Under the pieces are notes generated by a model. It worked only from the letters and a program-made list of their open reading frames with translations. It was not told where the DNA came from and did no database searches. Below, in pieces: positions 20,801 through 31,668 of a stretch of 64,000 bases of DNA; position 1 is the first letter of the stretch; each line of letters starts with the position of its first letter. This DNA is from Pirellulaceae bacterium (lineage in GTDB: Bacteria > Planctomycetota > Planctomycetia > Pirellulales > Pirellulaceae). Where the stretch lies: contig BPJU01000008.1 of NCBI GenBank assembly GCA_026004775.1, positions 62,001 to 126,000 of the forward strand, read 5' to 3'. The translations under genes were made by a program, and so were the position numbers.

Positions 20801-23800
20801 GAGTCGCCTCGATCAGGAGAGGATTGAAACATGCTGTCCAGGAGCCTGGCCATACACTGCAGTGCTTAGAAGAGTCGCCTCGATCAGGAGAGGATTGAAA
20901 CGTTATTCGACCCGCTCCAACAACCCCAGCTCGTAGGGGCTTAGAAGAGTCGCCTCGATCAGGAGAGGATTGAAACATGGCAAGAATTTCGCTCAGGAGC
21001 TCAGCCGACGCGGTCTTAGAAGAGTCGCCTCGATCAGGAGAGGATTGAAACTCAACAAATCTGCTGCACATTCCTTAGATATGCGGCTACTTAGAAGAGT
21101 CGCCTCGATCAGGAGAGGATTGAAACGGGCTGACCCCATCGTCCCACCAGATGCTGGTGGGACGCTTAGAAGAGTCGCCTCGATCAGGAGAGGATTGAAA
21201 CCCCCTCAGTGCCGCCCCCCCCTCCGTGGGGGGGACTTAGAAGAGTCGCCTCGATCAGGAGAGGATTGAAACTACTCCGGCCGGATCGTTCGTCCATAAC
21301 CACCGGCCAGAGCTTAGAAGAGTCGCCTCGATCAGGAGAGGATTGAAACTGGCGGGGAACTGAACAACCCCGCGCGAAGCATTTCAGCTTAGAAGAGTCG
21401 CCTCGATCAGGAGAGGATTGAAACCTTCGGTCGTGCCGGCTTAGCCGGAGGCGGTGCCGACGCTTAGAAGAGTCGCCTCGATCAGGAGAGGATTGAAACG
21501 GCTTCCTCCATCGCTTCATCCCATGCAGGTCCGGTAACTTAGAAGAGTCGCCTCGATCAGGAGAGGATTGAAACTGGCGCTGAAGGGGGATTACTTGCCG
21601 TCCCCCTTCTTCTTAGAAGAGTCGCCTCGATCAGGAGAGGATTGAAACTCTGCCCCAGGGGCGATGCTAGGCATATATTTCGGCCACTTAGAAGAGTCGC
21701 CTCGATCAGGAGAGGATTGAAACCATACCTTCCAAGGTAAAACCAAAATCCGTTTCCTGCCCTTAGAAGAGTCGCCTCGATCAGGAGAGGATTGAAACTT
21801 CTGCGCCGGGCTCAGCCGCCGGTACACCATAACGTGCTTAGAAGAGTCGCCTCGATCAGGAGAGGATTGAAACTTCTGCGCCGGGCTCAGCCGCCGGTAC
21901 ACCATAACGTGCTTAGAAGAGTCGCCTCGATCAGGAGAGGATTGAAACTAATATTTAAGTTTATTGGCGGAAAGGCGGGACTATTCCTTAGAAGAGTCGC
22001 CTCGATCAGGAGAGGATTGAAACTTTGGCGGCGTCGGCCACGTGGCCTATTACTCTCTTAACCTTAGAAGAGTCGCCTCGATCAGGAGAGGATTGAAACC
22101 CCCTCCGGCAACCTTCGCAGGAGCCTGAACACAATGGCTTAGAAGAGTCGCCTCGATCAGGAGAGGATTGAAACTCCCGAAGTGATAAGGGGGGGCCTCG
22201 CCCCCCCTCCTCTTAGAAGAGTCGCCTCGATCAGGAGAGGATTGAAACCTGCGCCGCCTGGGGGGGGTGGCAGCGCAGGCGACAGGGCTTAGAAGAGTCG
22301 CCTCGATCAGGAGAGGATTGAAACCTCTTCCAAAGCGGCCATACGCGCCTTGGCGCCGTCTACGCTTAGAAGAGTCGCCTCGATCAGGAGAGGATTGAAA
22401 CGCCCGCCGGCGGACCGCACGCGCCGGACCTTGCCGGCCTCTTAGAAGAGTCGCCTCGATCAGGAGAGGATTGAAACGCTTGCTCGGCCGCTTGGCCGGT
22501 CGCTTGACCGGCTTCTTAGAAGAGTCGCCTCGATCAGGAGAGGATTGAAACTGATGGATCGTGCGCTGGACATGCCGCGATTGCGCGACTTAGAAGAGTC
22601 GCCTCGATCAGGAGAGGATTGAAACAGGTTTTGCCGGATCCGGGCGGGCCTTCCAGGAGGACAGCTTAGAAGAGTCGCCTCGATCAGGAGAGGATTGAAA
22701 CTAATAGCTAAAAGACATAGGTCCTCTGACGTGCACTTTTCTTAGAAGAGTCGCCTCGATCAGGAGAGGATTGAAACGGCCGGAGATCGCGAAAACTTTA
22801 GCCCCCACCACGGGGCTTAGAAGAGTCGCCTCGATCAGGAGAGGATTGAAACGATAAATTGGCAGATAACCCTCCCGCTGCGGGTCGCAACTTAGAAGAG
22901 TCGCCTCGATCAGGAGAGGATTGAAACTGCCGTGCAGTGGCGCTGAAGGGGGATTACTTGTCCCCTTAGAAGAGTCGCCTCGATCAGGAGAGGATTGAAA
23001 CAAGCCCAAAAAGTGGTTCCATCTTTTCCCTCCTCTTCTTAGAAGAGTCGCCTCGATCAGGAGAGGATTGAAACAATCAGCACAGACAGCAGGGGACTCT
23101 AAGTCCCCATAGCTTAGAAGAGTCGCCTCGATCAGGAGAGGATTGAAACTACCCAATTGGCCGTCAACGGTTCGCCGAACTTAGTTCTTAGAAGAGTCGC
23201 CTCGATCAGGAGAGGATTGAAACATAGCCGCGGTCTGAAATGCGCAGAATCTTAGCCCCCACTTAGAAGAGTCGCCTCGATCAGGAGAGGATTGAAACAG
23301 GTACTAAGCCCTAGGCCGGCACCTTGGCCGGCTTGGGTCCTTAGAAGAGTCGCCTCGATCAGGAGAGGATTGAAACACCTTGCCCTTTCAAAAAGCGCAA
23401 CAACCCACGCCCAACTTAGAAGAGTCGCCTCGATCAGGAGAGGATTGAAACCCCCGCGGGGGGCCGTGCGCATGCCCCCACGGGGCTTAGAAGAGTCGCC
23501 TCGATCAGGAGAGGATTGAAACATCTTGTGCCTCCTTATTCGGAGCCCGACTCCCCCGGACTTAGAAGAGTCGCCTCGATCAGGAGAGGATTGAAACCTC
23601 CGGCGAGGAATCATTCGAGTCGGCATCATCGCGACTTAGAAGAGTCGCCTCGATCAGGAGAGGATTGAAACGCCTCAGCGGGCAAGGGGGGAAGCTCCTC
23701 CAACTTCTTAGAAGAGTCGCCTCGATCAGGAGAGGATTGAAACGTCAACTTCAGGAGCTGATGCTTGGCCGCCTCCTGAACTTAGAAGAGTCGCCTCGAT

Positions 23801-25516
23801 CAGGAGAGGATTGAAACTGTGTGCTCGTGTTTTGTAATTACATACCCTCCTCGTCTTAGAAGAGTCGCCTCGATCAGGAGAGGATTGAAACTAGGGGCCG
23901 TGCTTCTGCCCCCACGGGGGGCTGTGGGCGCTTAGAAGAGTCGCCTCGATCAGGAGAGGATTGAAACCCTTCGAGCACGGACTCGCAGTCGTCCCAGACC
24001 TCTGCTTAGAAGAGTCGCCTCGATCAGGAGAGGATTGAAACCTGGAGGGAGGTCGGGGAGCTCGCTTAGCTTGTCGCCGCTTAGAAGAGTCGCCTCGATC
24101 AGGAGAGGATTGAAACCCTCCAGGCTTTTCAGCCGGAGGACGAACCAAACGCCGAGGCCTTAGAAGAGTCGCCTCGATCAGGAGAGGATTGAAACCTCCG
24201 CCGGCTCTATCTCATAGATTCCACCATTGAAACTTAGAAGAGTCGCCTCGATCAGGAGAGGATTGAAACCGGGGCTCACAACCCCGTCGGCCGCCGTGAA
24301 GACCGGGCTTAGAAGAGTCGCCTCGATCAGGAGAGGATTGAAACGCCCACATGTAATTGGCGCGGATATTTTCCGCGCACCACTTAGAAGAGTCGCCTCG
24401 ATCAGGAGAGGATTGAAACATTGAACGGCCAAATGCTTCGATCGCCGAAGTTTTGCCACTTAGAAGAGTCGCCTCGATCAGGAGAGGATTGAAACCTTTT
24501 GCTCATTTTCACCCCCTCTACCGGACCGAGTCCGGCTTAGAAGAGTCGCCTCGATCAGGAGAGGATTGAAACACGCAGGCCCCTGCCGCGAGGGACACCA
24601 ACAAGGTGCTTAGAAGAGTCGCCTCGATCAGGAGAGGATTGAAACTTCCGGTCTCCTTCTTAGGAGCCATCTCTCCCCCAGACCTTAGAAGAGTCGCCTC
24701 GATCAGGAGAGGATTGAAACTCCCTTCACTTTGTCCTCCAGGCTTTTCAGCCTGAGGACTTAGAAGAGTCGCCTCGATCAGGAGAGGATTGAAACTATGG
24801 ACAGTCGGTGAATACCTCTGTTGGGTGGCCGTCCTTAGAAGAGTCGCCTCGATCAGGAGAGGATTGAAACACCTAACTCCCAAGGTGACCCCTGTCACCT
24901 TGGGAGACCCTTAGAAGAGTCGCCTCGATCAGGAGAGGATTGAAACTCTGCCGGCATGTCCGGCAGGTCTTGAAGCCGCGGATCTTAGAAGAGTCGCCTC
25001 GATCAGGAGAGGATTGAAACGTCAATGATCGGGGGCGGGGATCCGAAGATCCCGCCAACTTAGAAGAGTCGCCTCGATCAGGAGAGGATTGAAACCGGCG
25101 CCCCACAACTGTCCGTGATGGTCTCCGTACTCCTTAGAAGAGTCGCCTCGATCAGGAGAGGATTGAAACAGGGGATGTCGACCCCGGTCAGCGTCGACAT
25201 GAACTCCTTAGAAGAGTCGCCTCGATCAGGAGAGGATTGAAACTATCAGATACCGGCCGCTCAGCGAGGGCAACCGCCTCAGCTCTTAGAAGAGTCGGTA
25301 ACCGTTCACGGTTGAATCACAAGCTGTTGCGGGGCCTCGCTTCCAAAGGTGCGGAACACTTGCGTGTTCCGCATACGGAATGCGGACGCTTCGCGAAGAT
25401 TTTTTCGTTGCGGAAGTCTTGCGGCGGCCGCTACCGCGTCCGCCTGGCGACTTCCGCTACACCATAAGCCAATTGCTAACCGTGAACGGTTACAAGAGTC
25501 GCCTCGATCAGGAGAG
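14813..25516 (+). CRISPR. CRISPR array 1, about 144 repeats, 143 spacers
   Basis: The direct repeat is 37 bp, beginning CTTAGAAGAGTCG and ending AGGAGAGGATTGAAAC. Repeats look invariant until the last one (starting 25285), which is split by a miniature element and lacks its final nine bases. The ATTGAAAC end would give an 8-nt crRNA 5' handle, so transcription runs left to right. Repeat-to-repeat spacing is 62-70 bp for the first 17 units and 69-79 bp after that, giving spacers of 25-33 and about 32-42 nt. Adjacent spacers at 21799-21836 and 21874-21911 are identical. Repeat length and handle suit a class 1 system (type I or III); no cas gene is present to decide. Confidence 0.99.
25298..25493. 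mobile_element. Miniature element inside the terminal CRISPR repeat, array 1
   Basis: A 196-base element with GTAACCGTTCACGGTT at the left end and AACCGTGAACGGTTAC at the right. The 8-base target duplication AAGAGTCG (25290-25297 and 25494-25501) is part of the CRISPR repeat. The interior includes CGGAACACTTGCGTGTTCCG hairpins related to the 13791 copy. An identical insertion sits in array 2. Confidence 0.92.
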
Positions 25517-25605
25517 AAGCTATGAAGAATTGGGAAACGTCGTTCCGGCGGTTAGGATATGGCGAGCGTTTCGGTGTTTTTTGACGACGTTAACCAATTC
25601 GAACA
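25517..25605. other. Trailer of array 1, matching the IS110 upstream end
   Basis: The bases from AAGCTATGAAGAATTGG to TTCGAACA follow the truncated terminal repeat and are also found at 42131-42219, where they lead directly into the IS110 gene. The segment is probably the left end of that element, inserted in the last repeat before the duplication. Confidence 0.55.
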
Positions 25606-26148
25606 GTAAGCGTACACCGGCACCATGGGGCACCGGCCGGCTCGGATGGCGGTAGCGGTTGCGGGAAGTCGGCCGGACAGGCTCCGTGGGCGTCGACTTA
25701 AGGGCGAGCGGTTCATCGAACGATCACGGCGGTCATCGGCACGGCCGTTGTAGCGGGTGATGGCCCGCCCGACGGGCAGAGGAATCCACGTTTGCAGCGT
25801 CGTCGCATGAGCTCAGCGCAACCTCGGCTTCCGTATCACGAAAGCCGAAGCCGCTTCCGCCACACATACCCAAGCTCACCGCGCACCAACGGAATCAATC
25901 AACAAGAAGCGCCCGATATGCGCCCAACTAGACGTGCAGAGATTCTCCACAAGACCAAACAAGTCTCTGCCGGGACAGCTTGCGAAAATGTTCAGAGCAC
26001 TACTTCGCGGGATTCGCCTCGAGCGCAAAGCAATCCACCTTCGACAACGAGTGCGCCCGATACGGTACCTGGCCACCGGCGAAGTCGATCGACCAATACT
26101 TTGACGTAAACTCGACCGCGCTGTGCCCCTACCCGCACAGCACGTCCC

Positions 26149-27924
26149 TCATGACGTATCGTTGACCAATCGCCGTTCCTGCCGGTGACGGCGACGAGCG
26201 TTCGCTCGCCGCTCGTTCTCGCGAATCCGAAAATGACGTATCCGATCCGGGTGTTTTTCCGCCCAACGCCACGGCAACAACTCTTCGTAATTGGTCTGGC
26301 CCGCCAGCAGCTGTTCCAACACGTCTTTCACAAAATACCATACATCCAGGTGATTCCGCTCCGCGCTGCGGACCAACGTCAGCAGATTCGCCGAACGCTC
26401 CGCTGCCGACAAGCTCTGCACGAACAGCCAGTTCTTTCGACCCGTAGCCACATGCTTCATCTGCTGCTCGGTATCATTGTTGTCGATCGGCACCTGTGGA
26501 TGATCCAGGTACAACGTCAACTGCCGAAAATGCGTACGGATGTAGTGGATCGCCTTGCCAAAGTCGCTGGTGCGCAAAATAACATTCGACACGCGCCGGT
26601 CGGCCTCCAGAATCCACTCCCACATCCGGTCCCACACAGCACGCGCCTCGCGCCGACGCAGCTCCAGACGATCTGCCTCCGGCAAGTGCCGGCCGCGCTC
26701 CTCAATGTCGTACAGCTTCTGGAACCACCTAAGCCATTGGTCACGCTCTTGCGGATACGCTTGAGAATCGAAAATTTTCCGCCGCGCGTGAGCATTACAC
26801 GCCGCTTGCAAAATCTTCCCATTGGATGAAGCAATGATGCCGTCATACCCCGACCAGCAGTCACCCAACAGAATCCCTTGATAATCCCCCAGAAAGAACG
26901 CGGGCCCGTCCCGATGCTGGCTCACCGTAAAATCGAAAACCACCAACGGCGTTGTCACCGGCCGATAAGCCCACATGCGAGCCGTAATGCTCCGCATGCC
27001 GCGATCCAGGGCACGCTTCAGCACTTCAAGAGCTCGACGATGGCGAGGTTCATTCGGATCCACATCCGGCAAAAGCTCCGTAATCACCATCGTCACGCGC
27101 GTGTCGTCCACCCCCAGCACACTGTCGCGCAAAGCCACTTGACGGTAATACCCAACGAGCGGTGCGATCACATCCGCTGCGCTCCTCACGATGTTCCATT
27201 GCGTGCTGCGATGGGGCTCCCACCCACAGCCTGCAAAAATGTTCTGCTGCCGATACAACGGCAGGTGATAGCTGTACCTGTAAGCAATGATTTTGGCCGC
27301 CAAACTCGGAGCATACTTGTCGCCCGCCACCAGCGAATTCGGCCGATTCGCCGAAAGCACACCACACTCCGGATGATTCGGACATACATACTTCGGATAC
27401 AGCCTCACCAGCACATGCAGCTGGGGTGGCGTGTATTCCAACGTTTCGGTCTTGTCCCAATACTTCTCGTCCAGCAGTTTCCGCTCCCCGTGCTCACAAC
27501 ACGTACACTGCGCCGCATCAGGGTGAACCACCTCCACTTTGCGCGGCAAATGGTCCGGAAAGCGATCTTCCTGCTTTTTCTTGGGACGTCGCCGCGTATA
27601 CTGCTTGACCGTCTCTTGAGGCGGTTCAGCCGGTACTTCCGGCTGTTGGCCCTCTGGCAACACGCTCGCTTCTCCAGAAAACAACAGCTTCTGGTTCGGA
27701 TCGATGTACCGCTCACGTTTCGGGCGAACGAACCGCTCCCAAAGCCGGCGATAAGCGTGCTCCCAACCCGCCGCCTGCTCACGGACCTTCTGGAGCTCGC
27801 GTTCCTTTTCCTGAAGAGCAATGTCTTTTTCCTGAAGAGCAATATCCTTTTGGCGCAGTTGCTCGTCCTTGGCGAGCAGCAACGCTATCAGTTCATGGCG
27901 GGTTAAATGCTTCCATTCGTCCAT
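26149..27924 (-). CDS. tnpC: IS66 family transposase TnpC
   Basis: The 591-residue catalytic protein of the IS66 element. Order: an N-terminal leucine-zipper-like coiled coil (repeated ALQEKDI, residues 20-50), a Cys-rich zinc-binding segment (CTCCEHGERK, and CPNHPECG near residue 180), then the DDE domain with GVDDTRVTM, GDCWSGYDG and the late glutamate in DNNDTEQQMK. The length is slightly above the usual 510-540 residues because of the N-terminal extension. The frame is intact, so the element may be active. It is transcribed last in the tnpA-tnpB-tnpC order. Confidence 0.95.
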   Translation of the reverse strand: MDEWKHLTRHELIALLLAKDEQLRQKDIALQEKDIALQEKERELQKVREQAAGWEHAYRRLWERFVRPKRERYIDPNQKLLFSGEASVLPEGQQPEVPAEPPQETVKQYTRRRPKKKQEDRFPDHLPRKVEVVHPDAAQCTCCEHGERKLLDEKYWDKTETLEYTPPQLHVLVRLYPKYVCPNHPECGVLSANRPNSLVAGDKYAPSLAAKIIAYRYSYHLPLYRQQNIFAGCGWEPHRSTQWNIVRSAADVIAPLVGYYRQVALRDSVLGVDDTRVTMVITELLPDVDPNEPRHRRALEVLKRALDRGMRSITARMWAYRPVTTPLVVFDFTVSQHRDGPAFFLGDYQGILLGDCWSGYDGIIASSNGKILQAACNAHARRKIFDSQAYPQERDQWLRWFQKLYDIEERGRHLPEADRLELRRREARAVWDRMWEWILEADRRVSNVILRTSDFGKAIHYIRTHFRQLTLYLDHPQVPIDNNDTEQQMKHVATGRKNWLFVQSLSAAERSANLLTLVRSAERNHLDVWYFVKDVLEQLLAGQTNYEELLPWRWAEKHPDRIRHFRIRENERRANARRRHRQERRLVNDTS

Positions 27925-28070
27925 GGCACGAATGATAACATATTTCTCTCACATTGCAATAACTCCTAACACAATTTTTTCACAAATTGCGGAAACTACC
28001 ATCGATCTCCTGTTTCGTGCCGGCTTACGGTCGCATGGCCGAAAGCGATTGGCCGTCGGGCCAGCTATCA

Positions 28071-28445
28071 TCAAGTGACGACGCAGTGTCGGCTCGGCCC
28101 GCCTAACTCGACGTCGACACTCCTGCCGCCGGATGCGTATAGCGCTTGCGGCGCTTCTGGCGAAGCCACCAATGACACTCCGTCCAGCAGCATCCACAGT
28201 TGCGTGGCATCCAGCCGCAGGACTGCCGAGCCGGTGTCGGTCAGGTTTTCGAACGTGCCGGCCTCCAGCACCCGGTAGTACAACCAGAATCCCTTGCCAT
28301 CGAAATGCAGCATTTTCATCCGGTTCCGCGCCCGGTTGACGAATACGAACAAGCTGCCGTCGGCTGGATCCGCCCCGACTTTCTCCCGTACGATCCCCGA
28401 AAGGCCGTCGATGCCTTTGCGCATGTCCATTGGCTGCGTGTACAC
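28071..28445 (-). CDS. tnpB: IS66 family accessory protein TnpB
   Basis: A 124-residue IS66 Orf2-like protein with the diagnostic TQPMDMRKGIDGLSGIV at the start and FVNRARNRMKMLHFDGKGFWLYYRVLEAGTF in the middle. It is required together with TnpA and TnpC for transposition in characterised IS66 elements (family knowledge); its biochemical role is unclear. The predicted start is GTG at 28445, and upstream in-frame residues AKIF allow a slightly earlier alternative start. It lies between tnpA and tnpC on the same strand. The C-terminal 25 residues diverge from the family core. Confidence 0.93.
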   Translation of the reverse strand: MYTQPMDMRKGIDGLSGIVREKVGADPADGSLFVFVNRARNRMKMLHFDGKGFWLYYRVLEAGTFENLTDTGSAVLRLDATQLWMLLDGVSLVASPEAPQALYASGGRSVDVELGGPSRHCVVT

Positions 28446-28554
28446 GAAAATTTTCGCTTAAGAATTGAGTCGATCAAAAGAAACGTTGAGCGAAAAACGT
28501 TGCTCTCCCGTAACGGCGTATTACAAAGCAAAAAGTGCGATGCCAAGGCGAGCA

Positions 28555-28971
28555 TCATCGAGCTTCCCGCGATGCCAGCCTAAGCCGCAGGATTTGCCTG
28601 GCCAGCTTTTCCGCCAGTTGGCGCTCATCTTCCACGCGTAGTTCCACATTACCGGGAAGTCGAACAACCAGCAGGGCTGGCTTGGGTGCAAAGTTGACCT
28701 GGACGGGGCGAAAGGCGGGCTCATCGGCAGGGATCGAGCGCCACTTACTGGCCAGGTTCACACTTGACGGGGGCTGTGATGCGCTTACGGTGGCCTTCGG
28801 CCGTTCGCTGCCTGCCAACGTGCCGTGCAGGCTTCGCTTCCAGTAATAAAACGTCGCTACGGAAACCTCCTCCTGCCGCCAGAACTCCGCAGTACTGAGC
28901 TCGGACTTCGTGAAGCGGCTGAGGCGATTCGTCCATTCACAGCACTTTCGGCTACGATCAGCTTGGTCCAC
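28555..28971 (-). CDS. tnpA: IS66 family accessory protein TnpA
   Basis: A 138-residue IS66 Orf1-like protein. The first third is a helix-turn-helix DNA-binding region (LSRFTKSELSTAEFWRQEEV, VATFYYWKRSL) typical of TnpA. The C-terminal segment PALLVVRLPGNVELRV matches the conserved end of the family. It is the first gene of the IS66 operon, about 90 bases from the right inverted end. Unbroken, consistent with a recent element. Confidence 0.88.
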   Translation of the reverse strand: MDQADRSRKCCEWTNRLSRFTKSELSTAEFWRQEEVSVATFYYWKRSLHGTLAGSERPKATVSASQPPSSVNLASKWRSIPADEPAFRPVQVNFAPKPALLVVRLPGNVELRVEDERQLAEKLARQILRLRLASREAR

Positions 28972-29242
28972 GGGGTGACTCCTTGGCTGAAAACGGCGTG
29001 CTCCGAAACTACGCCATCAGCCTACCAACCCCGTCAAGAATGGTGCCGGTGTACGCTTACGCTGGTCCTGCCATCCGCTCGACCGGGGGTCGATCATGGT
29101 CAGGATCAAATATGTGCTCTTGGCGCGTATAGGCAGAGCCCGCAAGGAAGCAAGCTGACGGTCGTCTGACATCAGCTTACTACTGAAGGCAACAGCCCGA
29201 CTTCGACCGGCATTTATTCCCGACTCACTTTATTTGAGTGGT

Positions 29243-30265
29243 TCACAACCTTCCCAGAATCCGATCCAGCGCATCACTCGTGTGATAGATAAGCGCCTCC
29301 GGATAATGAGCGAAAGGATGGAAGTACTCGAAAGTCACATATCCCTGATAACCCACCTGATCCAGAGCTTCCATCACCGCTGGCCAATTTGTGGTTCCAT
29401 CCAGCAAGGTCCTGAAGCACTCCAGGGAGTGATCGGTACCTTTCTTGCTAAATTCCTTGAAATGAATATTCTTGACGCGTTTTCCCAGCACCGGTATCCA
29501 GTGTTCCGGATATTGGAAAATGGCGATATTGCCGGTATCAAAATGTACTCGGCAATAATCATTTCCGAAATGATCCACGAAGTCGTTCATCTCCATGGGC
29601 GTCATCAGATAGCCGTTGAAGAATATATTTTCGATGTTCAGGAACACTTTGCGTTTCTCGGCTTCCTGGAGCAGCCTGCCTACGGCCTCTTTGGCCCGCC
29701 GGTCACACACGTCGTTGGGAACCGGTTCGTGGTCATCCCGCCAGGGAATATGAACGGCTCCGGGAACGACCAGCAGGTTTTCCACTTCCATGACTGCGGC
29801 AGCGTCGATCATCTTCATCGCCAGTTCCATGCCTCGGCGGCGCTTTTCGGCGTTGTTGCTGGTAAGCGGATACGGCCAGAACAAGAAGGAGCACAGTCCA
29901 CTGATCTGGATACCGATGGCGTCTGCCATACGGCGTATAGCCAGTAATTCCTGAGTGCCCGCTTTAGGCGATAGATCGTTCTCCAGGTCGTAGTTCAATT
30001 CAATGCCGTCGAAACCGGCATCTTTGGCAAGCTGCAGGCATTCTTGCAGATTCATCCGGTCTGGGTAGGGGAAAGCCCACAGATTGATCGATTTTTTTGC
30101 GGCGTAGCGCTTAGGGGAGGCTCGGCGGGGATCCGGTACCGATGAGCCGGTCGTTTGTTGAGCCGCCGCGACTGCCGCACACGAGACGACCGCGCTGCCA
30201 GCCAGGAACGCTCGCCGTGTGATGGGCCCCCACGGGCCGACCTGAGAGTAACCGTCGCGCTTCAT
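29243..30265 (-). CDS. Tat-exported sugar isomerase/epimerase-like TIM barrel, copy 2
   Basis: Identical at protein level to the gene at 12390-13412, with the same Tat signal and predicted metal ligands. Its presence between the IS66 element and array 2 shows that the duplication carried a chromosomal gene along with the leader. Both copies keep their own upstream region and are presumably expressed. Confidence 0.85.
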   Translation of the reverse strand: MKRDGYSQVGPWGPITRRAFLAGSAVVSCAAVAAAQQTTGSSVPDPRRASPKRYAAKKSINLWAFPYPDRMNLQECLQLAKDAGFDGIELNYDLENDLSPKAGTQELLAIRRMADAIGIQISGLCSFLFWPYPLTSNNAEKRRRGMELAMKMIDAAAVMEVENLLVVPGAVHIPWRDDHEPVPNDVCDRRAKEAVGRLLQEAEKRKVFLNIENIFFNGYLMTPMEMNDFVDHFGNDYCRVHFDTGNIAIFQYPEHWIPVLGKRVKNIHFKEFSKKGTDHSLECFRTLLDGTTNWPAVMEALDQVGYQGYVTFEYFHPFAHYPEALIYHTSDALDRILGRL

Positions 30266-30643
30266 GGAGAGTCTCCTGCCGGAAGTTGCTGGGGTTCAGT
30301 GGCATCGTCGACGCACTTCGCCCACCATTATAACGAAAGGCGAGCCCATGTCGCACGCGTGCCACACCGGCCTGGCTGGTGCGGGGGCTCAGTGCGTTCC
30401 GCAACCGTGCAAGTGATCCCCGTATGCGACCTGTAGCATTTTCATGCGGATCATTGCAAAGAATGGTTGAACGTTCTGAAACGACGGATCTCCAATTCAA
30501 CTTGGTGCCGTTGGGAGGGACCCCGGTGACCACGGGTGGAGTGCGGCTGTGCCAGCGATGTTCGACATGCTTCGCGCAAAGGGCTCAAAAATCCGCAATA
30601 TATACCGAAGCTTCCACACCTGTGCGCCCTGGAAAGCCTCGGT

Positions 30644-30856
30644 GTAACCGTTCACGGTTGGCAAATAAAGAAAACGATATTGGTTTAGGGGGTAGCGGAA
30701 GCCGCAAGGCGGAACGCGCCAGCGTTCCGCCGTAAGACTTCCGCATTGAAAAAATCCTCGCGAAGCATCTACTTTCCGTATGCGGAACACGCGAGTGTTC
30801 CGCACTTTCAATGGTGAGGCACCGAACGACCCTCAAATTCAACCGTGAACGGTTAC
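30644..30856. mobile_element. Miniature inverted-repeat element, duplicated copy
   Basis: Same element as 13791-14003, with the same GCCTCGGT flanks, copied as part of the segmental duplication rather than by a separate insertion. Confidence 0.85.
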
Positions 30857-31639
30857 GCCTCGGTTTTTATGCGACTCGGGGTTCGACCGTACGGACGCAA
30901 CGATTTGCTATCGGATTTATAGTTCTCACTCTCGAGTGTGTGGTCAGTATGAAACGAGAGGGCTGATGGGTAGGGTTGGGCATGTAACGAGGCTGTCCAT
31001 TGGGAGGTGGGAGGCGGGGTAGGGGATGGGAGGTCGTGGACTCTGTGGCAGCCGAGGGGCGGCCGGAGACAATTATCTGGGCGGGTGGGTTTTTGTTTGC
31101 CCGTGAATTAACTCCCCCTGGTAAAAATTGGCCTGTTCGGAGGCCCAACGACATGGTGTAGGGTGTGGCGGCGTGTTGCCAGGGGCGGTGCGGTTTACTT
31201 CGGTTTAAGTGGTTGAGCGAAGCGCGGGGATTATGGGAGTCAGCATTGAATTCGGAATTGATTGGTGTAAGGTGAGTTTCTGGAGGTCTGGTTGGGTGGT
31301 AGTGTGGGGTGCGGCAGGGAGCAGGTGGGGGGGCTTGGTGGTGCCGGCTTTTACATCACTATTTACAGCAACAAACTTAGAATTGAGTGTGTGGGGCTTT
31401 GTTGGGCAGGAGCGAGGTCGTTGAATTTAGCCTGTGGGGATTTAGTGTACATGAGTTTAGTTGCCAACGGAGATTTTTGTCACAAGTTATTGTTGCGCAG
31501 GGACTTATGCACCGAAGGGGGGTCGGCGCTCCTCGCAAGTGCTTGCGTAGCAACAACTTACGACAAATCGCGCGACTTTGTGAAACTTTTCACAAGGAGG
31601 GGGGGTGGGGGTCCGCGATTTTGGGCACTTAAGTCCTTA

Positions 31640-31668
31640 TTGACAAAGGGCTCCGGAGGGGGTATCTT
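31640..31668 (+). promoter_or_regulatory. Array 2 promoter, -10 overlaps the first repeat
   Basis: The same TTGACA, 17-base spacer and TATCTT as in array 1, with the -10 completed by the first three bases of repeat 1. Confidence 0.6.

Larger units (their letters stand above)
25606..29060. mobile_element. IS66-family insertion sequence at the duplication junction
   Basis: A 3,455-base element with inverted ends GTAAGCGTACACCGGCACCAT (left; 20 bases GTAAGCGTACACCGGCACCA) and its complement ending at 29060. It carries the standard IS66 trio tnpA, tnpB and tnpC on the minus strand. IS66 elements normally generate 8-bp target duplications, but the flanks here are TTCGAACA and GCTGGTCC, which do not match. 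The element therefore sits at a recombination joint rather than in a simple insertion site. About 540 bases between the left end and tnpC (25627-26148) hold no gene I recognise. Confidence 0.93.

Noticed and set aside
23150-23186. 13-base match between a spacer (CAACGGTTCGCCG) and the repeat island at 45.18 kb, a possible self-targeting spacer
   Set aside because: With 285 spacers and both strands of the window, matches of this length are expected by chance.
26878-27906. A 342-codon plus-strand frame opposite tnpC
   Set aside because: Shadow of the IS66 transposase; its composition mirrors tnpC codons.
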